This document shows, piece after piece, positions 1 to 7,979 of a stretch of DNA of 64,000 nt. Source of the DNA: Polaribacter ponticola. GTDB lineage: Bacteria > Bacteroidota > Bacteroidia > Flavobacteriales > Flavobacteriaceae. Position 1 is the first letter of the stretch. Each line of letters begins with the position of its first letter. The stretch spans positions 248,001 to 312,000 of the forward strand of contig NZ_JAOSLC020000002.1 in assembly GCF_026191475.2 (NCBI RefSeq). The letters are read 5' to 3'. The notes beneath the pieces are model-generated. The model searched no databases and had not been told where the DNA came from. It saw only the letters and a program-made list of their open reading frames with translations. Both the position numbers and the translations under genes were made by a program.

Positions 1-41
1 ACCCTCTACAACCCTTACTGTTAAAGGGTTTAAAAACTCAT

Positions 42-70
42 TTACCTAATGCTTTTAGGTAATTTTTTTT
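42..70 (+). terminator. hairpin with T-tract
   Basis: An 8-bp perfect stem (TTACCTAA at 42-49, TTAGGTAA at 55-62) with a five-base loop is followed by eight T on the plus strand. It would stop transcription entering from left of the window. It also lies just past the stop codon of the minus-strand helicase-like gene and may serve both strands, although the T-tract on the minus side is weak. Confidence 0.55.
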
Positions 71-1340
71 ATGCTGTTTTTTTACCTACTTTATTAATAC
101 ATAAAAACTCTCCATTCAACCATCTAATTAATAGTTGTCTCATTTTATAACTTGGTATATACAAATTCATATTTTCTTTTTTCCTAATGCATCCTCTCCA
201 TATCCATTGTACTAATTCCCCTAAAGCAAACAATTCTTCATTTAATTCAATACCACGTTGTCTAAAAAAGTTAACATTTTGTGGATGATTATATCTACTT
301 GCCAAATAAGCCATTGATTTAATATTACTGTATTTATTTGTTGCTCTTGAATTTACAGGAATAAATCCTTTTGAATAACTTCCCCCTGATAATTTAGTTT
401 CTGAAACTTTAAAAGTTGTGTAAGCATTCTCTTTGGATTTAGTCTTAAATTTTTTCCTAAAAATATAAGATGTTCTATCACTTATTTGTTTAGAGGATTT
501 CCTACTAATATTAGTGCAATAAGTAACACTGTAGGTATTCATTGAATTTTTAGATTCATTAGCAACACCTAAATAAATATTTAATGCCCTTTTAATTTCA
601 GTCAATTGATTTAGAGTGTAACTATCTTTAATATTAAAACTAATATTATGCAATTTCAAATAAGCACATAATAAAGTTCCTTTAAATAAATAGGTTAAAA
701 TTTGTACTTCTTTAAAAGCTTTAAAGATTTTAATTGGAAAGACCCAAACAAGATTATTCTTATCTAGATGGTAAACGGTATTGCTTCTGCACAATTTTTT
801 TATATCATCAAATCTCCCTTTATAATCATCATTAATAAATCTTACTCTTTTTGTTTTTTCTTCAATTAAAATATGATTTTGACTAACTAATAATTCTATG
901 TCCTTTTCACCAAGATAATTTAATTTCAGAGGGTTTACAGCTTCATCTAGTATTAGAATATAGTCTTTTAAATAGCTTGAATCTTCTTCCTTTAATAACA
1001 TAAATAGTTTATGAGTAGCTATAACATTTTGTCCTAAAGAAATAAATTTTAGAAATTGACCTCTTTTATTTAGTTTAACAAATTTATCTTTTGAATTAAG
1101 GTCAATACTTCCATCTTTTCTAATCAATCCAGAATGAATATTATAATGGATATTTTCATCAGGGTCTAAAGGAATTGACACAGAATTTTCTGGTAAACTA
1201 TCTTTAATTCTTTGTACTTCCTCTAAAAATGGTGTTATATACACGAATTTTTTTCCAGACTTTACACATTCATTCATTTTTAAAATTGCTCTATAAGTTT
1301 TTCCTGTACCCATAAGCTCATCAATAATTTCTACTTTCAT
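69..1340 (-). CDS. phage-type P-loop / helicase-like protein
   Basis: A 423-residue protein starting at the ATG at 1340. A Walker A motif (GTGKT, residues 11-15) sits right at the N-terminus and an acidic DEAV box at about residues 132-135 acts as Walker B. Near residues 376-396 there is QWIWRGCIR followed by YIPS, which resembles the arginine-bearing motif VI region of phage-type superfamily 2 helicases. The middle part is not recognised. It is the last gene of a leftward block with DUF3871 and a Sak4-like ATPase, so a role in replication or recombination of the mobile element is inferred. The family level (P-loop NTPase) is firm; helicase activity is a guess from motif order. Confidence 0.6.
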   Translation of the reverse strand: MKVEIIDELMGTGKTYRAILKMNECVKSGKKFVYITPFLEEVQRIKDSLPENSVSIPLDPDENIHYNIHSGLIRKDGSIDLNSKDKFVKLNKRGQFLKFISLGQNVIATHKLFMLLKEEDSSYLKDYILILDEAVNPLKLNYLGEKDIELLVSQNHILIEEKTKRVRFINDDYKGRFDDIKKLCRSNTVYHLDKNNLVWVFPIKIFKAFKEVQILTYLFKGTLLCAYLKLHNISFNIKDSYTLNQLTEIKRALNIYLGVANESKNSMNTYSVTYCTNISRKSSKQISDRTSYIFRKKFKTKSKENAYTTFKVSETKLSGGSYSKGFIPVNSRATNKYSNIKSMAYLASRYNHPQNVNFFRQRGIELNEELFALGELVQWIWRGCIRKKENMNLYIPSYKMRQLLIRWLNGEFLCINKVGKKTA

Positions 1341-1472
1341 ATTATATCTTTTTTAAGTTATATATAATTGAATAGACAGTTAAAAAAGTTAAATAAAAAC
1401 TATTTACTTGTGAAGTTTAAACTTGGATTTCATCACTCTACATACCTCAACCATCCTATCCAAAAACATATA

Positions 1473-1480
1473 CAAAGGTA
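1473..1480 (-). promoter_or_regulatory. Bacteroidetes -7 box upstream of helicase-like gene
   Basis: On the minus strand this reads TACCTTTG, a perfect TAnnTTTG. A TTTG lies upstream, but with only 14 bases between, shorter than the usual 19 or so. The predicted leader of about 125 bases contains a 12-bp perfect palindrome, AAGTTTAAACTT, at 1413-1424. Confidence 0.4.
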
Positions 1481-1504
1481 CAAAAAATAAATGACAAATC
1501 CTAA

Positions 1505-1726
1505 TTATTTTAACAGTATTATTGCGTTTTTATCAATAAAGACACGTATTATTTTAATAAAATAAATATACCGCAATAATAATGCATTAAATGCAACTAA
1601 AGCAGTATATCTAATTACTAGTCTATTTTCAGGAGCATTTTTTTTAGTTGATGCAGTCTCAAAAACTCCAATAGGATAAAAATACAGTATAACAACTTTC
1701 TTTAAATAAGTGTAAAATGATAGCAA
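1505..1726 (-). CDS. doubtful small hydrophobic ORF
   Basis: This open frame of 73 codons is rich in hydrophobic and aromatic residues. It has one or two segments that could span a membrane (about residues 9-20 and 40-58). I do not recognise it. It overlaps the end of the upstream small gene by 25 bases and lacks a clear ribosome-binding site, as is normal here. It may be a chance ORF in the AT-rich spacer between the DUF3871 block and the helicase-like gene. Confidence 0.2.
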   Translation of the reverse strand: MLSFYTYLKKVVILYFYPIGVFETASTKKNAPENRLVIRYTALVAFNALLLRYIYFIKIIRVFIDKNAIILLK

Positions 1727-1953
1727 TAATAAGATTGGTTTTTAACAACATAAACAGATAATAATTCTCTTGTGATTTTTACTTTGTCTACTAAAACAAT
1801 TTCATCTTTTTCTAAAACACCTATATCATACTTTACTTTAACTTTAAAAGGACATTTTAAACATTCCAATTCATTATTTGAGTTCACAATTAAAATCTCA
1901 AAAGGAGAAATATATTTTAATAAATCTGCTAATTCTTCATCATTCATTTTCAT
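1702..1953 (-). CDS. small hypothetical protein of the mobile element
   Basis: An 83-residue soluble protein, starting at ATG 1953 or at the second ATG two codons later. It has a CLKC pair at about residues 31-34 and a beta-rich C-terminal half with alternating lysine and valine, ending in an aromatic stretch (YYCYHF). No family is assigned with certainty. Its position after the DUF3871 gene, same strand, 45 bases downstream, suggests co-transcription with the element's DNA-processing genes. The motif CCAAGTTTAAA just upstream also occurs inside the palindrome at 1413-1424. Confidence 0.5.
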   Translation of the reverse strand: MKMNDEELADLLKYISPFEILIVNSNNELECLKCPFKVKVKYDIGVLEKDEIVLVDKVKITRELLSVYVVKNQSYYCYHFTLI

Positions 1954-1998
1954 TTTTTTTAAACTTGGTTATTAATCAGTTTACACAAAATAGCTATA

Positions 1999-2979
1999 TT
2001 ATAATGTTGCTAGGTACCAGTTAGGTATGCTATTTTCAATAGAATTAGCTATGTTTTGTATAAACTCGTGTGTATTAACGTTTCGTTCTAAATTAGAATC
2101 TATGTATGACGACTTGTTTGCTTCAGTAAAAAGATTGTAAACATTCCATAAACTAATTTGATTATCTGTTCTTTTGAAATTGTCATCAGTAAAATAATCT
2201 TTAACCACAGAACCAATTTGAGAATCTGTTAGCTGTAATGGAAATTTTCCTTGCTTTTCTATTTTTGATAAATAATGATACATACGCATCTTACCAATTA
2301 AATGTGCAAACTGTTTTTCATCTAAATAATAATTACTTAACCTTTCCAATTTTTCTATATGTGATTCTTGATTATAATTATAGATAAGGTTTTTTACAGC
2401 TTCTTGTAACTCTTGAATACTACTAACTCTAATTTCTGAATTCAAACCATCCGTTGCTATACAAAGGTTTGTACAAACTGTATTTTTGTAACCAATAAAT
2501 ACCTTAAATTTTTCAATAGATTTTTTAGAAAATAAATTTTCTTGGTTATAAGCCCTAACACCTCCAATTGATAAATTAAGTATTTGATTATTTACGACCA
2601 TTTGTCTATTTGGTATTTCCATCATAAAAGCCATACGCTCATAGTAGGTAGTTTTCTCATGTTCTAAGAGCTCTTTTACAGGCTTCCCGATTGCAGAAGG
2701 AATTCTACCTTTAATTTGATGAGAAACTCTAATAGAGGGAGTTATAAATGCTCCATTAAATGCAGATTCTGCAATTTCCTTGGTAGCATCAATAAATTCA
2801 AAATGAGACAATGTAGTTTCGTTGTCCTTGGCAAAAACTGGGATTATGCAATCTTGTTTTAAGTGATTTAAACTTACCTCTACAGTATTTGCTTCTATAA
2901 ATTTACTTGATGATTTCTGTACTAAATTTGTAGTATCTTCAATCATATCTTGTACTTGTTGATTAGCTACTAATTCCAT
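1999..2979 (-). CDS. DUF3871 family protein
   Basis: A 326-residue protein that I recognise as DUF3871, a family of about this length found mainly on Bacteroidetes mobile elements and prophages; its biochemical role is unknown. It has no signal peptide or membrane segment. The central part is rich in conserved-looking polar positions (RMAFMMEIPNRQMVVNNQ at about residues 114-131). Its start overlaps the end of the upstream Sak4-like ATPase gene by 17 bases (2963-2979), so the two are probably translationally coupled and act in the same process, plausibly element replication or recombination. The family call is from remembered sequence pattern, not a search. Confidence 0.7.
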   Translation of the reverse strand: MELVANQQVQDMIEDTTNLVQKSSSKFIEANTVEVSLNHLKQDCIIPVFAKDNETTLSHFEFIDATKEIAESAFNGAFITPSIRVSHQIKGRIPSAIGKPVKELLEHEKTTYYERMAFMMEIPNRQMVVNNQILNLSIGGVRAYNQENLFSKKSIEKFKVFIGYKNTVCTNLCIATDGLNSEIRVSSIQELQEAVKNLIYNYNQESHIEKLERLSNYYLDEKQFAHLIGKMRMYHYLSKIEKQGKFPLQLTDSQIGSVVKDYFTDDNFKRTDNQISLWNVYNLFTEANKSSYIDSNLERNVNTHEFIQNIANSIENSIPNWYLATL

Positions 2980-3844
2980 TTTCTGATGTTTTATTATTGT
3001 GAATAATTTCTTTATTATCTACTATCATAGATTTTACTTTCTCAATTTCTTGTTTACGATTTAAAATAGTATTGTTCAATTCCTTTTTTAGACTTGAATA
3101 TTTTTGATATAAATGTCTCAATCCTTCAACTGTTGTGCATTCTGCTATTTCTTTTTTAGCTTTTTCAATAGATAAACCTTGATGACACCAATCTAAAATT
3201 AATCTACCTGTAGCTTCTGAAATTTTAAAATCTGGTGAGTTAGTAAATAATCCAGTTCTGTCTTTACTTGCAATTGCAAAGTGTTTAATATCGACTTCAA
3301 AAACTAAAGTAAATTCATAATCAACACCATCGCGTTGAACCGCCTTTAAACCTACTTTTTCTGGAATATATTTACCATTCTTCTGATTCAAAACATAATC
3401 TTGTTTTGTTCTCATTGTTGCTATAATATGAGCATTTGCCTGTAAAATCTTATTTATAAAAGCTTTTTGACGTGGTGTTACTTTATTCCAATTGGTAAAA
3501 CTATTACCTGGTAATTTTGAATGGAAATCTATTAGCTCATCCCACACTTGTGATATGGAATCTAACACTATAACATCCATATTTGCCTCTAAACATATAT
3601 CTATAGCCTGTATATATTTTTCTGGAGTAAATGGTGGAGAAATTCTAATGACATTATATTCTCCAAGATGTGCATACAAATCTGCTGAACCATTTTCAGA
3701 ATCAATTACTGCTACTTTTGATAGGTCATTATTAGTTAAACCTTTTGCTAAAAGCAATGAACTCATCGTTTTTCCACTACCAGCACTACCTTGTAAAGCC
3801 ATCTTAATTTTAGCTTGTTTCCTTGCGGATTTTCTTAATTGCAT
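2963..3844 (-). CDS. Sak4-like RecA-fold ATPase (phage nucleotide-binding protein)
   Basis: A 293-residue P-loop ATPase. Walker A is GSAGSGKT at residues 19-26 and Walker B is MDVIVLDS at about residues 89-96; the core resembles the single-RecA-domain phage recombinases called Sak4, also grouped as AAA_24. The C-terminal tail (from about residue 215) is lysine/glutamate-rich and likely helical. Sak4 proteins promote strand annealing together with a single-stranded-DNA-binding protein. The small gene at 3964-4308, immediately upstream, could supply such a partner, but that is inference. The gene is followed with a 17-base overlap by DUF3871. Confidence 0.7.
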   Translation of the reverse strand: MQLRKSARKQAKIKMALQGSAGSGKTMSSLLLAKGLTNNDLSKVAVIDSENGSADLYAHLGEYNVIRISPPFTPEKYIQAIDICLEANMDVIVLDSISQVWDELIDFHSKLPGNSFTNWNKVTPRQKAFINKILQANAHIIATMRTKQDYVLNQKNGKYIPEKVGLKAVQRDGVDYEFTLVFEVDIKHFAIASKDRTGLFTNSPDFKISEATGRLILDWCHQGLSIEKAKKEIAECTTVEGLRHLYQKYSSLKKELNNTILNRKQEIEKVKSMIVDNKEIIHNNKTSENGISS

Positions 3845-3905
3845 AATTTTAAATATTATTGTTTATAATTAAATTCAATGAGACTATTTCACTAAAAAAA
3901 GACAC

Positions 3906-3935
3906 AAAAAAAGAGTCTACATTTCTGTAAACTCT
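3906..3935 (-). terminator. terminator after the 114-residue gene
   Basis: On the minus strand an imperfect stem (AGAGTTTAC pairing with GTAGACTCT, loop AGAAAT) runs straight into seven T. It lies between the stop of the gene at 3964-4308 and the start of the ATPase gene, so it could limit or uncouple their transcription. Confidence 0.6.
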
Positions 3936-3963
3936 ATATTGTATCTTAACTTAAAGAATTAGT

Positions 3964-4308
3964 TTATAAAACCAATTCTTTTTCCACTACATTGTTTTTA
4001 ACAACGTTTTCTTCTTCACTTACATACTGATAACTGTGCGTTAGTGTCACCATTTCGCCAGTTTCTGGTATTGCATACTCGTAAGCATCTACCTGTACTT
4101 TTTGAATACTACCAGGAAAATCTGAACCAATTAAACTTTCACACATTTCTTCATCAAATGTGCAACTGACATTTACTTTACGTGCTGTAAAATAAGTTCT
4201 TCCTGTTTCTCTGCTTTTCACTGCTTCAATTCCTCCTTGTACAATTAATGCACAAAACTCTGACCCATTTTTTCTTTCAAAGGTCTTAAATCCTACAATT
4301 TTTACCAT
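3964..4308 (-). CDS. hypothetical protein, possible ssDNA-binding partner
   Basis: A 114-residue protein without signal peptide or membrane span. The first 90 residues alternate polar and hydrophobic positions, as in a beta-barrel, and include FTARKVNVSCTF; the tail is acidic and hydrophobic (ending KELVL). A small beta-rich domain with an acidic tail next to a Sak4-like ATPase would fit a single-stranded-DNA-binding protein, but I see no diagnostic OB-fold motif. I therefore treat it as unknown. It is the first gene of the leftward DNA-processing block, separated from the ATPase by a terminator-like hairpin. Confidence 0.5.
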   Translation of the reverse strand: MVKIVGFKTFERKNGSEFCALIVQGGIEAVKSRETGRTYFTARKVNVSCTFDEEMCESLIGSDFPGSIQKVQVDAYEYAIPETGEMVTLTHSYQYVSEEENVVKNNVVEKELVL

Positions 4309-4340
4309 AGTTTCTTAAATTTTAAAGATTATTTAATAGT

Positions 4341-4400
4341 ACGGGGGTATCCCGCAATGGTAAAAGTGAGTGGGGGCTGAATTTAGATTACCTCGCTTTC
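4341..4400. other. G-rich non-coding patch with small hairpin
   Basis: In the 150-base gap between two minus-strand genes, the base composition changes abruptly. A run of five G is followed by a short inverted repeat (CGGG at 4342-4345, CCCG at 4351-4354), then a second GGGGG at 4372-4376 and CCTCGC. In a region otherwise near 25% G+C this is striking and may mark a cis-acting site of the element, such as an origin or transfer site. No function can be read directly. Confidence 0.35.
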
Positions 4401-4459
4401 ATAGTAGTAAAAGTTTTTGAAAATTTTGAAAAAAATTATTTTTTTATTTAGAGAATAGA

Positions 4460-5113
4460 TTAAGACTTACTTTGAATGACAATTATAATAGCGATTGTAA
4501 TTAATCCATCTCCAATCCAGCCAATTGTACTAAATGTATTAGACACTCCTTTTTGCAAAATCATTAATATTATAAAAAACAAATAAATCCATGATAGAAC
4601 TTCTGCAATTGGAAAGCTATTTTTATTAATTTCCTCTTCCTGATACTGTTCTACTTCCTGTTTATCAGTTAACCATTGCTCATAGCCATCTTCAAAATCA
4701 GTTTCAACTTCCACAAATATTTCTTCTCTTTTAATATTATTTTTTTCATTAATTAAAATCTCATCATTATATCCTTCTGTTGTTAAAGGTGCATCTGATG
4801 CTACTAACATAGATACATCTGCTTTTGCAAGTGTTTCTAATTGTAATTTAGCATTACCAGCATATTCTCCATCTAATTGTATTGCTACTTCAACACGCTC
4901 CCCTACTTTGAAAACATTTGGATATAAATCTAATAAGATTTTTTGTAAAGAAGCACCAATAACTTCACTATGACCATTTGGATATTTTATCTTAACAGTA
5001 GTACTTCTCCATAAATCCCCTTTATCATTTACCTTATCAATTTCACTAATAGTTTCAATCAAACCAATAGAAATAAATTCTCTCTCTCCTGACTCTTCAT
5101 TTGTTCTAATCAT
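4460..5113 (-). CDS. hypothetical protein with C-terminal membrane segments
   Basis: A 217-residue protein. The N-terminal 110 residues look soluble and beta-rich, the middle (about 110-165) is acidic and charged, and two hydrophobic stretches near residues 170-190 and 195-213 would place the C-terminus in the membrane. I do not recognise a family. Its start overlaps the stop of the upstream gene by four bases (5110-5113), the classic coupling arrangement, so it is co-expressed with the two genes before it. These three sit where mobile elements usually carry cargo, between the regulator and the DNA-processing block. Confidence 0.5.
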   Translation of the reverse strand: MIRTNEESGEREFISIGLIETISEIDKVNDKGDLWRSTTVKIKYPNGHSEVIGASLQKILLDLYPNVFKVGERVEVAIQLDGEYAGNAKLQLETLAKADVSMLVASDAPLTTEGYNDEILINEKNNIKREEIFVEVETDFEDGYEQWLTDKQEVEQYQEEEINKNSFPIAEVLSWIYLFFIILMILQKGVSNTFSTIGWIGDGLITIAIIIVIQSKS

Positions 5114-5673
5114 TTTGATTTGAGATTAATTCTTTTAATTTTTATCAATTTATCATCATTTACTCTAAATAAACTTCTATCATCCACCATTCCTTCTGGC
5201 TGGGTTAAGATTAGTTTTTCTTTCTTATTTATTTTTTGAATGCTAATATTCCATTCTTTTTGATAGACAAACTTTTTTAGTTTTTCATCATATAAATAAT
5301 AGCTAGAGTAACAACTACCTCCACAATCTACTTGAACTGTAAAATCTAAAAAACCATCAAAATTATAATCATAAAATCTCATTAGAACATAACCCAGTCC
5401 TATATTATCAGGTAAATTAACATGTTCATCAATTTGTTTATTTTTGAAGTATATTTTAAGATTTTTAATTCCTCCTAAATACTCATATTTTTCATTAGGT
5501 GTCATTTTACTATCCCAGACAGAAACAAATTCTAAATAATTAACTTTAAACTTCTTGGTGTTTTCTGTTATTTTAATATTTATTTCGTTTTCATCAGCAA
5601 AATTAGTCCAACCATCTTGTGAGTAGCTTGCTGATGTTAACAATAAGAAAAAATAAAATTTAATTTTCAACAT
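5110..5673 (-). CDS. secreted/periplasmic hypothetical with FG-GAP-like repeat
   Basis: A 187-residue protein with a clear N-terminal signal peptide (hydrophobic residues 4-18, cleavage likely after SYS). It contains YDYNFDGFLDF, a calcium-loop-like D-x-N-x-D-G-x-x-D pattern as in FG-GAP/XAC2610-related repeats, followed by a CGGSCYSS cysteine pair. It ends four bases inside the next gene, implying an operon with the membrane protein at 4460-5113. No enzymatic function is visible. It could be part of a cell-envelope cargo function of the element. Confidence 0.5.
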   Translation of the reverse strand: MLKIKFYFFLLLTSASYSQDGWTNFADENEINIKITENTKKFKVNYLEFVSVWDSKMTPNEKYEYLGGIKNLKIYFKNKQIDEHVNLPDNIGLGYVLMRFYDYNFDGFLDFTVQVDCGGSCYSSYYLYDEKLKKFVYQKEWNISIQKINKKEKLILTQPEGMVDDRSLFRVNDDKLIKIKRINLKSK

Positions 5674-5688
5674 ACACTTTTATAAATT

Positions 5689-6342
5689 TTAGTAAATACT
5701 TACTGCTTCTTTTATAGATTTTACAAAATACTCTGTTTCTACCTGTTGCTCAATAATTTTATCAATTGCTGTTATAGCATCGTATATTTTGGTGTATAAT
5801 TTCAGTAAAGTTGTTTCTAAAAAATCTAAATTTCTTAAATCATTATATTTATCATACCAGGTTATAAAATCTTTAAGGCTTAAATTTTCTTTAAAATGAT
5901 TAATATCAGAAAGCATTAATTTATACTGTTCTTTTATAAATTTGTATTTAGAATCTGCATAAAAGGTTACTTTTTCATCTTCATAAAAATGTGGTTCTAA
6001 ACTATATTTTTTCTCAATAATATTAGAACTTATAATTTCAGAACATGTATAAATATCATCTACATCAATGTTATTTTTACTTTCAATAAATAAGTCTAAA
6101 TAAAATCCTGATTTAGATATAAATGTGATTGCTTCACAACCTTTGTTACATGCACAACATATTCCATAACTAACTTTATCAAAGCCATTACAACCTTGTT
6201 TTTTAGCTTCGTTAAATTTATCTTCTAATGCTTTAAGAAAAATTGATTTATATAAATCCATATATGATTTACTATCATCAAGAAAAATACTTAGCTTATT
6301 AATATCAAAGTTTTTTATAGCTTGTATTATTTGTTGTTTCAT
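5689..6342 (-). CDS. cysteine-cluster hypothetical protein
   Basis: A 217-residue protein with no signal peptide. Five cysteines (C51, C62, C63, C65, C69) fall within 19 residues and could bind zinc or an iron-sulphur cluster. The rest is lysine/isoleucine-rich and mostly helical, with a C-terminal helical region from about residue 150. I do not recognise the family. It is the first gene of a leftward three-gene cargo unit (15-base gap to the next gene) and is transcribed divergently from the XRE regulator, with the palindromic operator between them. Confidence 0.5.
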   Translation of the reverse strand: MKQQIIQAIKNFDINKLSIFLDDSKSYMDLYKSIFLKALEDKFNEAKKQGCNGFDKVSYGICCACNKGCEAITFISKSGFYLDLFIESKNNIDVDDIYTCSEIISSNIIEKKYSLEPHFYEDEKVTFYADSKYKFIKEQYKLMLSDINHFKENLSLKDFITWYDKYNDLRNLDFLETTLLKLYTKIYDAITAIDKIIEQQVETEYFVKSIKEAVSIY

Positions 6343-6443
6343 TCTAATTAACCTGTTATATCCTTTAGTTTCTTGTGATTTTTAAAATACAACCCTAAAA
6401 GTAAATATGTATTTTTCATAGTTTTGAATAAATATAACAATTA

Positions 6444-6461
6444 TAACGCATATATGCGTTA
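6444..6461. promoter_or_regulatory. 18-bp perfect palindrome, likely XRE operator
   Basis: TAACGCATATATGCGTTA is a perfect 18-bp palindrome in the divergent gap between the cargo operon (minus) and the XRE regulator (plus). A -7-like TAGTTTTG lies at 6419-6426 for the plus-strand gene, which puts the palindrome just after the expected transcription start. That is a good place for autorepression by a dimeric helix-turn-helix protein. Binding is inferred. Confidence 0.6.
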
Positions 6462-6521
6462 ATAAAGTATATGAGGTTTATTGATTTTTACATAGTGATA
6501 AAAGTCAAAAACATAGCATTC

Positions 6522-6722
6522 ATGAAAGCATTTGGTAAATACCTAAAAATGCTAAGAAATAAAGCTAATCTATCTCAAGAAGATTTAGCCAATGACTGTG
6601 ACATATCCATATCACAAATTGGCAGAATTGAAAGAGGTGAAATTAATACAACTATTTCAACATTATATGTTCTAGCTAAAGCTTTAAACATTGAAGTCAA
6701 AGAATTATTTGATTTTAAATAA
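6522..6722 (+). CDS. XRE-family helix-turn-helix regulator
   Basis: A compact 66-residue DNA-binding protein. The helix-turn-helix core (LSQEDLANDCDISISQIGRI) is typical of Cro/cI-like XRE regulators, with no extra effector domain. I place the start at the ATG at 6522, because the 17 residues encoded from the upstream in-frame ATG at 6471 are not XRE-like; the longer form cannot be excluded. It is the only plus-strand gene of the element and probably represses itself and the divergent cargo unit through the palindrome at 6444-6461. Confidence 0.8.
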   Translation: MKAFGKYLKMLRNKANLSQEDLANDCDISISQIGRIERGEINTTISTLYVLAKALNIEVKELFDFK

Positions 6723-6763
6723 CTATATTTGAAAATAAAGAAATTTCTTTTTCATAGCAATTT

Positions 6764-6800
6764 ACTCCACCTCTCTATAGAAGTGGAGTTTTTATTTTTT
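6764..6800 (+). terminator. terminator after XRE gene
   Basis: A 7-bp stem (ACTCCAC at 6764-6770, GTGGAGT at 6783-6789) is followed by a T-rich tract on the plus strand. It separates the XRE gene from the convergent integrase gene. Confidence 0.65.
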
Positions 6801-7979
6801 ATAAAGTTTATCAACTTCTATACTCACTTTATTCTGCACAATTTTACCATAATGAGATTGAGTAACGTTCATATTAGAGTGACCCAACAATTCGGAAACA
6901 ATCTCCATAGGAACGTTATTATAAAGTAGTACAGTTGTAGCAAAAGTTTTCCTTGCAATATGATGTGTTAATCTTTTATCTATTCCAATAACCTCAGCTA
7001 TTTCCTTTAAATAAGAATTAAACTTTTGGTTGCTAATAGTAGGTAGCTTATTATCATATTTACTCAATATTTCTTTTGCTTTAGGTAGTATCGGAACAGA
7101 AATTTTACTCTTAGTTTTCTGTCTATACATTTCAATCCATTCCTTACCATCAAAACCAACCTCAATGTTTTTAACTGTTAAATTTGACATTTCAGCATAC
7201 GCTAAACCTGTATAACAGCAGAATATAAACAAATCTTTTACTTGCTGTAATCTTACTTGACTAAAGTTGTGCTTTTCTAACTTCTTTAATTCTTCATCAG
7301 TTAAATAAACAATTACAGTTTTATACTTCTTGTTTTTATATAGGTGAAAAGGGTCTTTTTTTAAATAGTTCTCAGAAATAGCAAACTGAATTATTTTCTT
7401 TACTCTTTGTATGCTTCTATAAACAGTAGCTTGTCTTAATTTCAATTCAGTTTTAAAGAAATACTCTAAGTCTTGAATAAATTTTAAATTTAAATCTTTC
7501 AGCCTTACATCCTTTCTTTTGTAGAATTTAGAAATAAATAATGCTACTTTTCTTCTACTCTCAACATATCTACTCCAAGATAATTTATTAAAGTCAATTC
7601 CTATCAATTTTTCTGTTTTATCATTATGTAAATCATAAGCACCTAAAATTGTAATTTCTTCTTTAGAATCCTCCCCTTTATACTTCCTATAAACATCATC
7701 AACATCGAAGTCATCAGGTAAGATTTGAAGCATTAAAAAAGCCTTATCTATCTGTTGATGAATAAGGCTTAGTTTGTTATTTAAAATGGTGTTTTCTTTA
7801 TTATTAGGTAAAGCTTTCTGTTTACTACTATCCCAATTATCTGGATTTATAAATATCCCAGAAGAGAATTCTTTTCTATTTTTTAAAAATGTAATCCTAC
7901 ATCTTATAGGACATTTCCCTTTTTTATTTATTCTGTTTCTTTGTAGAAAAAAGAGTACAGCTAATTTATAGTTATTCAT
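6792..7979 (-). CDS. tyrosine integrase of the mobile element
   Basis: Site-specific recombinase of the Bacteroidetes type, 395 residues from the ATG at 7979; an in-frame extension to 8027 looks non-coding. An N-terminal arm-binding region and a SAM-like core-binding domain (about residues 90-190) precede the catalytic domain. There HIARKTFA supplies H-x-x-R, ELLGHSN the next histidine, and SHYGKI the nucleophilic tyrosine. The position of the first catalytic arginine reads TGLAYAEM, with alanine instead of arginine, as known for IntDOT-like enzymes. It lies next to a tRNA cluster, as is usual for such elements, and marks the right end of the element. Confidence 0.9.
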   Translation of the reverse strand: MNNYKLAVLFFLQRNRINKKGKCPIRCRITFLKNRKEFSSGIFINPDNWDSSKQKALPNNKENTILNNKLSLIHQQIDKAFLMLQILPDDFDVDDVYRKYKGEDSKEEITILGAYDLHNDKTEKLIGIDFNKLSWSRYVESRRKVALFISKFYKRKDVRLKDLNLKFIQDLEYFFKTELKLRQATVYRSIQRVKKIIQFAISENYLKKDPFHLYKNKKYKTVIVYLTDEELKKLEKHNFSQVRLQQVKDLFIFCCYTGLAYAEMSNLTVKNIEVGFDGKEWIEMYRQKTKSKISVPILPKAKEILSKYDNKLPTISNQKFNSYLKEIAEVIGIDKRLTHHIARKTFATTVLLYNNVPMEIVSELLGHSNMNVTQSHYGKIVQNKVSIEVDKLYKK

